64,000 bases of DNA, from the NCBI GenBank assembly GCA_032595675.1, contig JAVQMD010000001.1, forward strand, positions 1,582,640-1,646,639, in the 5' to 3' direction. Below the pieces are notes generated by a model. It was not told the origin of the DNA. It did not search any database and was given only the letters and a program-made list of their open reading frames with translations. This DNA is from Candidatus Electrothrix rattekaaiensis. GTDB taxonomy: Bacteria > Desulfobacterota > Desulfobulbia > Desulfobulbales > Desulfobulbaceae. Position numbers and translations under genes: made by a program. This document shows, piece by piece, positions 33,932 through 41,088 of this stretch (the first letter of the stretch is position 1; each line of letters begins with the position of its first letter).

Positions 33932-34540
33932 GTGACTGAAGAAAATAAAATTGAAGCAGAGATACTCGAAGAGGAACAAGAGGTACAGGATCCCCAGCCC
34001 ACCGAGCAGGCTGAGCTAGAAGCAGCCGAAGAAGTGGCAGGAGAGGGCGAAGAGCAGGTTTCTGTGGAAAGCCTTTCTCAGGAGCTGGAAGAAACCCGTA
34101 CCAATATGTTGCGCATTGCAGCAGATGCTGAGAACTTCAAAAAACGGATGGAGCGTGATAAGGCCAAGCTGCTCAAATACGCCGGTGAAAACATTCTGCG
34201 GGAACTACTGTCCACTGTGGATAATCTCGACCGCGCCTTAGAGCAGGGTGCAGTTGAAGGCGGCGATCCTGCACAGAAACTTGAAGCCTTGCTGGCCGGG
34301 GTGGAGCTGACCAAGAAGGGGCTGAGTACTGTGCTGGAACGCTTTGAGGTCACCCCGCTGGATGCCTTGGAAAAACCTTTTAATCCCGATGAAATGGATG
34401 CGTTGACCATGGAGGCCAGTGAAGAAATACCGGCTAATCATGTTATCACCGAATTTGCCAAGGGCTATACCTTTAAAGATCGCGTCTTACGACATGCGCA
34501 GGTCGTGGTTTCCAGTGGACCAGCAGAGACAGCAGCGTAA
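33932..34540 (+). CDS. grpE: Nucleotide exchange factor of DnaK
   Basis: GrpE releases ADP from DnaK. The product of about 202 residues has an acidic N-terminal tail, a long coiled coil (ETRTNMLRIAADAENFKKRM), the head motif LLSTVDNLDRAL, FEVTPLDALEKPFNPDEMDAL, and the C-terminal GYTFKDRVLRHAQVVVS, all typical. The start is taken as GTG at 33932 because AAGGAG lies about 9 nt upstream; the in-frame ATG at 33908 has that Shine-Dalgarno inside the coding part. It precedes dnaK by 205 bp. Confidence 0.95.
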   Translation: MTEENKIEAEILEEEQEVQDPQPTEQAELEAAEEVAGEGEEQVSVESLSQELEETRTNMLRIAADAENFKKRMERDKAKLLKYAGENILRELLSTVDNLDRALEQGAVEGGDPAQKLEALLAGVELTKKGLSTVLERFEVTPLDALEKPFNPDEMDALTMEASEEIPANHVITEFAKGYTFKDRVLRHAQVVVSSGPAETAA

Positions 34541-34607
34541 CCGTGAAGAGGAATCATCTTTCTTGGTATTTTCTGCTCATAGAACGCAATAAGTCATCAT
34601 TCCATCC

Positions 34608-34636
34608 TTGACAATACCGCTTTAATGCGCATTGTA
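34608..34636 (+). promoter_or_regulatory. Candidate promoter for dnaK
   Basis: TTGACA (34608-34613) is followed after 16 bp by CATTGT (34630-34635). It resembles the element upstream of grpE and lies about 110 bp before the dnaK start. The -10 match is weak. Confidence 0.35.
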
Positions 34637-34745
34637 GGAAATGGAAAAAAGGAATCTACCAAGAAAAGTACTCACAAAAATAGATCCAGAGATAAAGAAC
34701 AGCCCGGAAGCTGTTTTCAGGATAAAGAGAGAAAGGAGAAAAAAC

Positions 34746-36668
34746 ATGAGCAAAATAATAGGAATTGACTTAGGAACCACCAACTCTTGTGTTGCCATTA
34801 TGGATGGTGGTGACCCTAAGGTCATTGAAAATAGCGAAGGAACAAGGACTACCCCCTCTATTGTCGCCTTTTCCGACAGCGGCGAGCGGCTGGTTGGGCA
34901 GGTGGCAAAACGTCAGGCGGTCACCAACCCGACCAAGACATTGTTTGCTATCAAACGACTGATCGGACGTAAATTCAGCGATCCCGAGGTGCAAAAATCC
35001 ATTGAGCTGAGCCCGTTTGAAATTGTGGAAGGCCCGAACGGAGACGCTATGGTTAAAGTGGACGGCAAGTCCTACTCCGCAGCAGAGATTTCCGCCATAA
35101 CCTTGGGCAAGATGAAGAAGACAGCGGAAGAGTATCTTGGTGAGACCGTGACCGAGGCGGTTGTCACTGTGCCTGCCTACTTCAATGACGCCCAGCGTCA
35201 AGCAACCAAGGATGCGGGTAAGATTGCCGGTCTGAACGTACAGCGTATCATCAACGAGCCCACCGCCGCCTCCTTGGCCTATGGTCTGGACAAAAAAGGT
35301 GAGGAGAAAATAGCGGTCTTTGATCTGGGCGGTGGTACCTTTGACGTTTCCATTCTTGAGATCGGCGATGGGGTATTTGAGGTAAAATCCACCAACGGTG
35401 ATACCTTCCTCGGTGGCGAAGACTTTGACATGCGCATCGTTAACTGGCTGGCTGACGAGTTCAAACGGGAAAATGGTGTTGATCTGCGTAGCGACAAGAT
35501 GGCCTTGCAACGTCTGAAAGAAGAGGCAGAAAAGGCGAAAAAGGAACTGTCCTCTTCCATGGAGACAGATATCAACCTGCCCTTTATCACGGCGGATGCC
35601 ACTGGACCCAAGCATCTGAACGTGAAACTGTCCCGGGCAAAACTGGAATCCCTAGTTGCGGATCTCATTGACCGCTGCGAAGGCCCCTGCCTGACCGCGC
35701 TCAAGGATGCTGGCCTGTCCGCCTCTGATATCGACGAGGTCATCTTGGTCGGCGGTATGATCCGGATGCCCAAGGTTCAGGAAAAGGTTAAACAGATCTT
35801 CGGCAAGGATCCCCATAAGGGCGTTAACCCAGACGAAGTTGTTGCCATCGGTGCAGCGATTCAGGGCGGTGTTCTCCGAGGTGATGTCAAAGACGTTCTG
35901 CTGCTGGATGTTACCCCGCTCTCTCTCGGTATTGAGACGCTGGGTGGTGTTATGACCAAGCTGATTGAAAAAAACACCACAGTCCCGACCAAGAAGAGCC
36001 AGATCTTCTCTACAGCGGCGGACAACCAGCCTGCCGTGTCCATTCATGTGCTCCAGGGTGAGCGTGAGATGGCCGATGCTAACAAGACTATTGGTCGTTT
36101 TGAGCTGACTGACATCCCGACTGCACCGCGCGGGGTACCTCAGATTGAGGTTACCTTTGACCTGGATGCCAACGGTATTCTCCATGTTTCGGCCAAGGAC
36201 ATGGGAACGGGCAAAGAGCAGTCCATCCGCATCACCGCCTCTTCCGGCCTGAGCGAGGAAGAGATTGAAAATATGAAAAAGGATGCGGAACTGCACGCGG
36301 AAGAAGACAAGAAACGCAAGGAAATGGTTGAAGCGAAAAACAATGCTGATTCCATAATCCACATGACAGAAAAAACCTTGGGCGAACTCGGCGATAAGGT
36401 GGATGCAGAGACCAAGGGTAATGTGGAACGCGAGATTGAAAACTTGAAAAAGGCCCTGGAAAGCGATGATCTTGATAGCATCAAGTCCGCTACTGAGGCC
36501 CTGACCCAGGCTTCCCATAAACTGGCTGAGCTGATGTATGCCCAGGCTTCGCAGAATCAGGGTGATGCCGCCGGAGCAGCCGGTGCCGCAGGTGCTGATG
36601 CGGGCAAGGCCTCTTCAGGCAATGATGACGATGATGTTGTTGATGCCGACTTTGAAGAAGTGAAGTAA
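34746..36668 (+). CDS. dnaK: Hsp70 chaperone DnaK
   Basis: This 640-residue Hsp70 starts [18 protein letters not shown] after GAAAGGAG; an upstream in-frame extension is discarded because the Shine-Dalgarno and family start lie here. The nucleotide-binding domain holds [32 protein letters not shown] and [11 protein letters not shown]. The substrate-binding domain has [17 protein letters not shown] and [13 protein letters not shown]. The Ala/Gly-rich tail ends in an acidic stretch with DADFEEVK, like the usual C-terminal EEVD-type end of bacterial DnaK. grpE is upstream; no dnaJ follows in the window. Confidence 0.98.
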   Translation: MSKIIGIDLGTTNSCVAIMDGGDPKVIENSEGTRTTPSIVAFSDSGERLVGQVAKRQAVTNPTKTLFAIKRLIGRKFSDPEVQKSIELSPFEIVEGPNGDAMVKVDGKSYSAAEISAITLGKMKKTAEEYLGETVTEAVVTVPAYFNDAQRQATKDAGKIAGLNVQRIINEPTAASLAYGLDKKGEEKIAVFDLGGGTFDVSILEIGDGVFEVKSTNGDTFLGGEDFDMRIVNWLADEFKRENGVDLRSDKMALQRLKEEAEKAKKELSSSMETDINLPFITADATGPKHLNVKLSRAKLESLVADLIDRCEGPCLTALKDAGLSASDIDEVILVGGMIRMPKVQEKVKQIFGKDPHKGVNPDEVVAIGAAIQGGVLRGDVKDVLLLDVTPLSLGIETLGGVMTKLIEKNTTVPTKKSQIFSTAADNQPAVSIHVLQGEREMADANKTIGRFELTDIPTAPRGVPQIEVTFDLDANGILHVSAKDMGTGKEQSIRITASSGLSEEEIENMKKDAELHAEEDKKRKEMVEAKNNADSIIHMTEKTLGELGDKVDAETKGNVEREIENLKKALESDDLDSIKSATEALTQASHKLAELMYAQASQNQGDAAGAAGAAGADAGKASSGNDDDDVVDADFEEVK

Positions 36669-36704
36669 GCTCCACTCGTAAACAAGCGGGACAAGCAAAA
36701 GGAG

Positions 36705-36742
36705 AAAAGGAGGACAGGGGAAACCTGTCCTCCTTTTTTTTT
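36705..36742 (+). terminator. Rho-independent terminator after dnaK
   Basis: A 13-bp stem (AAAGGAGGACAGG / CCTGTCCTCCTTT) with a 5-nt loop is followed by a run of nine T, 37 bp after the dnaK stop. The reverse strand also has a T-rich tail, so it can serve the convergent activase gene ending at 36792. Confidence 0.88.
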
Positions 36743-36791
36743 CCGCAGGAGCATGTCTGATTTCGTTACACCCAATCAGGCCTGCGTAACT

Positions 36792-37556
36792 CTACATTAC
36801 TGCCGATTGCGCGGCAGCCAAGGCTGCACCGAAAGCCCCGGTGATGTCCGGGAACTCGGGAACCAGCACCTGGGTATCATCACCCAAACGTTCCTGAAGC
36901 ATCTGCACCATACAGGAGTTATTGGCCACTCCGCCGGAAAAGGCCACGGTTTCGCCGTAGCCAGTACGGGAAAGCATAGCAACCAGCCGACTGACCACCG
37001 AGCTATGCACAGCCCTCGCAATTCGATCACGGGGAATGCCGCGATTCTTCAGAGAAATCACCTCGGATTCGGCAAAGACCGTACACATGGAGTTGATCTG
37101 CACTTCCTGATCCGCGCCAAGGGCTGCCTGCCCGAAGGCATCCAATGAATAGGCCAGAGAAGCCGCCATGATCTCCAAAAAACGACCGGTTCCGGCAGCG
37201 CATTTATCGTTCATCTGAAAATGGACCACCTTACCCTGGGCATTCAGAGTGATGACCTTGGAATCCTGCCCGCCCACATCAATGATCGTGGTGCAGTCGG
37301 GCAGCTGATGGCGAATACCCAAGGCATGGGCCTTGATCTCGGTGATGACCTGGTCAGCAAAATGCTCTGCCGCGAGATGACGACCATAACCGGTGGCCAC
37401 CACTCTGTCCGCCCGGAAATCGGCAATCATCTTTTCCGCCTGCCGATGGGGTTCAAAGCCAGACTCGATGATCCGATGCTCCAGTAAGCGTTCCCCATCC
37501 CAGACCGCCATTTTCACGGTCCGGGAACCAAGGTCAACACCGATGTACATACTCAT
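36792..37556 (-). CDS. Acyl-CoA dehydratase activase / double-cubane protein reductase (BadF/HgdC family, YjiL-like)
   Basis: This ASKHA-type ATPase of about 254 residues binds one [4Fe-4S] cluster per dimer and uses ATP to drive low-potential electrons into a partner. It starts MYIGVDLGSRTVKMAVWDG and has DVGGQDSKVI, the cluster-binding NDKCAAGTGRFLE and SMCTVFAESEV, and FSGGVANNS. ATG at 37556 or 37550 are both possible starts; the longer frame is not supported. The neighbouring upstream gene encodes a YjiM-like double-cubane-cluster protein, so its partner is probably that protein. A palindromic repeat lies between the two genes. Confidence 0.9.
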   Translation of the reverse strand: MSMYIGVDLGSRTVKMAVWDGERLLEHRIIESGFEPHRQAEKMIADFRADRVVATGYGRHLAAEHFADQVITEIKAHALGIRHQLPDCTTIIDVGGQDSKVITLNAQGKVVHFQMNDKCAAGTGRFLEIMAASLAYSLDAFGQAALGADQEVQINSMCTVFAESEVISLKNRGIPRDRIARAVHSSVVSRLVAMLSRTGYGETVAFSGGVANNSCMVQMLQERLGDDTQVLVPEFPDITGAFGAALAAAQSAVM

Positions 37557-37605
37557 GCTCTCTTTAGAGATGTTCCAAGAAATAAGACCCCGTTTTCGAT
37601 ACAGG

Positions 37606-37672
37606 TTGTAGGGGCAGGCCCCTGTGCCTGCCCGGTAGACAAGGGCGAACACAGGGGTTCGCCCCTACTCAG
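37606..37672. repeat. GTAGGGGC-type palindromic repeat between the activase and double-cubane genes
   Basis: A long imperfect palindrome with outer arms GTAGGGGC and GCCCCTAC and inner arms around CCCTGTGCCTGCCC and GGGCGAACACAGGGG. It is the third copy of the interspersed group. It reaches into the last codons of the double-cubane gene and fills the gap to the activase. Confidence 0.6.
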
Positions 37673-38958
37673 TCGGTCAGCTGTTCCAGAAAAGCCTCGA
37701 TCCGGGTCTGCATCTGGCCCACATCTTCTTGGGAATAATCGGATTCCAGGGAGAGATAGGGAATGCCCTCCTGCTCACAGGCCTCACGGACACGTACCTC
37801 CTCGATATTATAGGTATGGCAGAACTGGAGAGAATAGTTAATGATACCATGCGCCCCAGAATCACGAAACTCTTTGACCACCTGCTCAATGCGCTCATTA
37901 TTCGGGGTGAAGCAGGAGCAATCAATCTCCTTATAACGATCTGTCAACGCAGCCAGCATATTGTCCATGCCCGTGACCGACTCGTCAATAAGATCCTTGA
38001 AATAACGAGTACCGACGCAGGACTCCTCATTAACAATCACCGCCCCTGCCCCTTCCACCAGATTATGAACCTTCCAGTTGGGCAGAGCCATCGGTGAACC
38101 GGCGATCATCACCCGTGCGCTGTTCCGGCCCTGTACGCTCACCTGCTTCTCAACCCGCTGATCCAGCTCATCGCAGAGGGTGTGCAGCTTTTCTGTAAAC
38201 CGAACCGGATCATCATAAAAGGCAATTTGCTCGATGAGCAGGCCGTCCTTGCCGGAAATCGGGCTGGGCGATTGGTGGCGTAGGTTGTTTAATCGCTGCA
38301 AGGCCCGCCGTTTATCATTCATCACCTTGATGGCCGCAGCCAGATCCGCCTCGGTAATTTCCCGGCCCGTGGTCTCTTCCATCTTGGCCTTAAAGGCCCT
38401 GACTTCTTCCTGCCACAGGGCAATGCTCTGGGGATTCTTGCATTGAGGAATCTCCATAACATGGGTGGGAATCAGGCGATCAAGCAGTTCCCAGGTCTTT
38501 TTCTTGGCATCACAGGTGGTCTCGCCGTAAAGAAAATCCGCGACCTGGAAATACGAGCAGATCCGCCCGGCCTTGAAGCCGTAGGCCGACTTGACCATCG
38601 GGCAGATATTGCGCGGCAGGGTCTTTTCCGCATCCGGTATTGATCCCTGCGAACCGCCGCAAAGCCCGATACAGATGCCGCCTGCGGCAAGAACGAGTTC
38701 CTCCGGGATATACACGCAAAAGGTGCCGACCACCGGGTGTCCTTCTGCTTTGGCCGCCATCAGCTCCTTGATCCGACCGCCGTGCAGCTCGGCAATCATG
38801 TTGTCAAAATAGGCCATGCCGTCCGGTCGATTCTGCTGACTGAGAAAGGATTGCGCATAGGCATCGCCCAGCATCTTGCGGGCCTTGTCAAAACGCTCCA
38901 CATCCATATCCAAAGACTGCCACAGTTTGGGATAGGCTTTTACTTCAAAAGTGCTCAT
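37669..38958 (-). CDS. Double-cubane-cluster protein / 2-hydroxyacyl-CoA dehydratase family (YjiM-like)
   Basis: This 429-residue protein starts at MSTFEVKAYPKLW after GGAG; a longer frame upstream is discarded. It belongs to the HgdB/FldBC superfamily. Cysteines lie in GTFCVYIPEELVLAAGGICI, GLCGGSQG, RNICPMVKSAYGFK, ETTCDAKKKTWE, EESCVGTRYF and LQFCHTYN. A single-subunit protein of this size beside a YjiL-type activase matches the double-cubane [8Fe-9S] cluster proteins that reduce small molecules at very low potential, not the two-subunit 2-hydroxyacyl-CoA dehydratases. Physiological substrate is unknown. An A-type Fe-S carrier gene lies 19 bp upstream. Confidence 0.87.
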   Translation of the reverse strand: MSTFEVKAYPKLWQSLDMDVERFDKARKMLGDAYAQSFLSQQNRPDGMAYFDNMIAELHGGRIKELMAAKAEGHPVVGTFCVYIPEELVLAAGGICIGLCGGSQGSIPDAEKTLPRNICPMVKSAYGFKAGRICSYFQVADFLYGETTCDAKKKTWELLDRLIPTHVMEIPQCKNPQSIALWQEEVRAFKAKMEETTGREITEADLAAAIKVMNDKRRALQRLNNLRHQSPSPISGKDGLLIEQIAFYDDPVRFTEKLHTLCDELDQRVEKQVSVQGRNSARVMIAGSPMALPNWKVHNLVEGAGAVIVNEESCVGTRYFKDLIDESVTGMDNMLAALTDRYKEIDCSCFTPNNERIEQVVKEFRDSGAHGIINYSLQFCHTYNIEEVRVREACEQEGIPYLSLESDYSQEDVGQMQTRIEAFLEQLTD

Positions 38959-38977
38959 TATCTTCTCCGTTGCAAAA

Positions 38978-39334
38978 TTAACCGCAAGAACCTGATGAAC
39001 AGGAACAACCGCAGCCGCCTTTTTCATCACCTGCCAGAGAATTTTCACTCTTGATGCTGAAGCCGCCGCCGGAACAGCCGCAACCGCTGCCTGAAGCCTC
39101 TGTGAAATCTACGGTAATGGTACCGCAGGTCTTGGCAAGGGCTTTTTCCACAAGAAAGTTGACCCCGTCCTGCTCAAAGGTCAGATCATTCTCCTTGGCC
39201 TCGTCAATGGCCAGTCCAAGGCCTAGTCCAGAGCATCCTCCGGACATGATAACAATACGGAGTGCAGCCTTAATCTTTTCCTCACGCAGATACTCTTTAA
39301 TGTTTTCAATTGCTGTTTCAGTTACTTCAAGCAT
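38978..39334 (-). CDS. A-type Fe-S carrier (IscA/HesB family) with Cys-rich tail
   Basis: This 118-residue protein has an A-type scaffold: MLEVTETAIENIKEYL at the N-terminus, IVIMSGGCSGLGLGLAIDE with the first conserved Cys, and GSGCGCSGGGFSI with the second and third. An unusual tail (GGCGCSCSSGSCG) adds five further cysteines. AGGAGA precedes the ATG. It is the first gene of an operon with the double-cubane protein and its activase, so it may deliver clusters to them. That link is inference from position. Confidence 0.88.
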   Translation of the reverse strand: MLEVTETAIENIKEYLREEKIKAALRIVIMSGGCSGLGLGLAIDEAKENDLTFEQDGVNFLVEKALAKTCGTITVDFTEASGSGCGCSGGGFSIKSENSLAGDEKGGCGCSCSSGSCG

Positions 39335-39819
39335 GATTATCTCCTGATAAAATTGGTTGGACAGCTACGGCGCGGCAGTGCCGGAGTTACTCGGAAGCCG
39401 TGAAACTTGGGTTACCGGATAATACAATGCACTGCGGCTCCGCAGAAGTACGGCTTCCGTTATGATATGAATCAGACGGTTCTCTATCCGTCTGTCTCAT
39501 TTGTCGGAGAAGAAAAAATCCGGGAAGGAAATCAGGAGAGGAAGAGAACCGCTGATATTTTCTGCCGACCCACCCGGGGCCGGTTACCGTTCGCACGGCC
39601 TCAGATATGTGGAGAGGTAATCATCATACGGTGTTGAAAAACGGGTAAAAAGTCAAGTAAGAGGTAGAAGTTGGCGCAAGAGTGCCATAAATCAGGTGTG
39701 ATTGCAACAGAAAAAGTACGGGGAGCGCATACTCTGGCTGTATATCCCGGACTGTGCGGTGTAATGTGGCTTGAGAAGAAAGCCTTCAACGTTCATCACG
39801 CCTCATGAATTCATCCGGA
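39335..39819. other. Intergenic region without a supported gene
   Basis: About 485 bp upstream of the Fe-S carrier gene. It should contain that gene's promoter. Short frames on both strands lack ribosome-binding sites and family features, and none is called. No clear hairpin or repeat was seen until the 21-bp array begins at 39820. Confidence 0.5.
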
Positions 39820-40029
39820 AACGGGGAAAAATGACAACGCAGCAGGAAGATAACTCAATGGAACAGGAAAAACAGCCCCTGTAAGGGAAGAATACTGCAC
39901 TGCAACGGGTAAAACCTATCCCGCAGCAGGAAGAAATGACAGAGGAGCGGGAGAAAACGACAATGGAGCAGGAAAATATCATATTGTAGCGGGTAAAAAC
40001 GGTTCAGGAGCCGGGAAAAGCCAGTCAGC
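39820..40029. repeat. Ten tandem units of exactly 21 bp
   Basis: Units start at 39820, 39841, 39862, 39883, 39904, 39925, 39946, 39967, 39988 and 40009. Each begins with A-R-C/G-R/S-G-G followed by an A-rich stretch (for example AGCGGGAGAAAACG, AGCAGGAAAATATC, AACGGGTAAAACCT), and the remainder is variable. There are no insertions or deletions between units. A constant 21-bp period equals two turns of B-DNA and also seven codons. A minus-strand frame through it would give seven-residue repeats such as FYPLQYD, but it has only a TTG start and is not called. Confidence 0.85.
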
Positions 40030-40075
40030 ACTGCTCCTGTGCCAGTTTTTACCCTTCCGCTTCCAGCCCCTGCTA

Positions 40076-40711
40076 TCAAAAATGATTCTTCACCAAAGAA
40101 CTCAACGTACTTTTTACTTCATGCCAACTTGTATCCACCAAACTCATCGGCTCAGGATCAGCCTCAGCATCAGCAAAATAGGTTAAACTTTTCATGACAG
40201 TGAAACTGTTTATCTGCGCATATTTCTCTTCAAAAAAAGAAAGAAGCTCTGTCAAAGAGAACAACTTCAGCAAGCTGTGGATATCAAAAAAATCTTTCTT
40301 GCATCCACGATTCGCAATGGCATTCAGTTTCATCGCAGCAATGTCCTGCACCGAAAAAATTCGTATATCGTCAATGCATTGAACAGGCATCAGCAAGGGA
40401 TAATGATGCCTGATAAGATCAACCTTGACTTCCCTCATTTCTGTTTTGAGAAACAACGATAGGGAGTTGACTGCGTGTGAGCAACTTGCAACAGTATCTC
40501 GGAATACCTCTGAATCTCTTAGAGATTCAAACAATGCGTTGCTGTTAAATTGATCCTGCGTAAACAGGTCAAGATCAATTGAAATCCTATGACCGAGATG
40601 CAAGGAAAGGGCAGTTCCACCAGCCAGGGAGAAATGTTGGCATTCCCCGTAAGCCTGAAGATCCCTCAGCAATTTTAAAGTTTCTGGCTCGACAGTGTTG
40701 AAGTGCAGCAT
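40076..40711 (-). CDS. AbiEii/AbiGii-type nucleotidyltransferase (toxin-like)
   Basis: This 211-residue protein has the nucleotidyltransferase motif of AbiEii-like toxins: FSLAGGTALSLHLGHRISIDLDLF, with the G-G-T and D-x-D-x-F metal site. Further family features are EVKVDLIRHHYPLL and FSVQDIAAMKLNAIANRGCKKDFFDIHSLL, the latter being the K-D-x-x-D core. AbiE-type enzymes transfer NTPs to tRNA or other targets and act in abortive infection and toxin-antitoxin modules. The upstream gene overlaps by 37 bp and encodes a DUF6922-like protein, its probable antitoxin. Confidence 0.88.
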   Translation of the reverse strand: MLHFNTVEPETLKLLRDLQAYGECQHFSLAGGTALSLHLGHRISIDLDLFTQDQFNSNALFESLRDSEVFRDTVASCSHAVNSLSLFLKTEMREVKVDLIRHHYPLLMPVQCIDDIRIFSVQDIAAMKLNAIANRGCKKDFFDIHSLLKLFSLTELLSFFEEKYAQINSFTVMKSLTYFADAEADPEPMSLVDTSWHEVKSTLSSLVKNHF

Positions 40712-40974
40712 CTAAACAATGTCCTGTCAATATCATAATAACAACTCAGGAAGCTTAAACTCTTGGCATCAAGTGAGCGAAGACGCACAACCTCCTTCTT
40801 GATTCTTTGATGACCGTACAGTTCTTTCAAGGTATTCCAGTCACTCATATCCCCCCTTGTGACCACTCTTCCGATGATATACCGGGCATGGGTTTCAGGG
40901 TTAAGCGTTGCAATATCCGTATCCCAGAATAATGCAGGCCGAAAAAGGTGCAGCTTTTCACCAGAATCGCTCAT
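40675..40974 (-). CDS. DUF6922-like protein, probable antitoxin of the AbiEii pair
   Basis: This 99-residue protein starts MSDSGEKLHLFRPALFWDTDIATLNPETHARYII. The LFWD-x-D...A.YII.RVVTRGD layout matches DUF6922 proteins, commonly encoded just ahead of AbiEii-like nucleotidyltransferases. It overlaps the nucleotidyltransferase gene by 37 bp, which strongly couples the two. It would neutralise the transferase or control transcription; no DNA-binding motif is obvious. Confidence 0.75.
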   Translation of the reverse strand: MSDSGEKLHLFRPALFWDTDIATLNPETHARYIIGRVVTRGDMSDWNTLKELYGHQRIKKEVVRLRSLDAKSLSFLSCYYDIDRTLFRCCTSTLSSQKL

Positions 40975-40983
40975 AAACCTCTC

Positions 40984-41088
40984 CTATTCCGCCCCCAGCC
41001 CCTGAACCTCCTCCGACGTCAGCCCGGTCATTTCCGCAATTTTCTCAATATCAAGCACACCTGATTGCAGTAGATTGCGTGCAACCGA
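40984..41088 (-). pseudogene. 3' remnant of an Rpn-family nuclease/transposase gene
   Basis: An open stretch of 34 codons ending in TAG encodes ARNLLQSGVLDIEKIAEM followed by TGLTSEEVQGL. This is the usual C-terminal tail of Rpn/PD-(D/E)XK putative transposases (ARxLL..G.....IAE.TGLS.EEV..L). The frame is closed upstream by the stop codon of the cytochrome gene, and no catalytic domain remains. Confidence 0.6.

Noticed and set aside
39820-40029. The 21-bp array considered as a CRISPR array
   Set aside because: There are no unique spacers between repeats, the unit is contiguous and degenerate, and no cas genes are present.
39855-40079. 74-codon minus-strand frame across the 21-bp array overlapping the AbiEii stop
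   Set aside because: TTG start only, no Shine-Dalgarno, and the heptad-like sequence is a direct result of the 21-bp period; kept as a possible reading but not as a gene.
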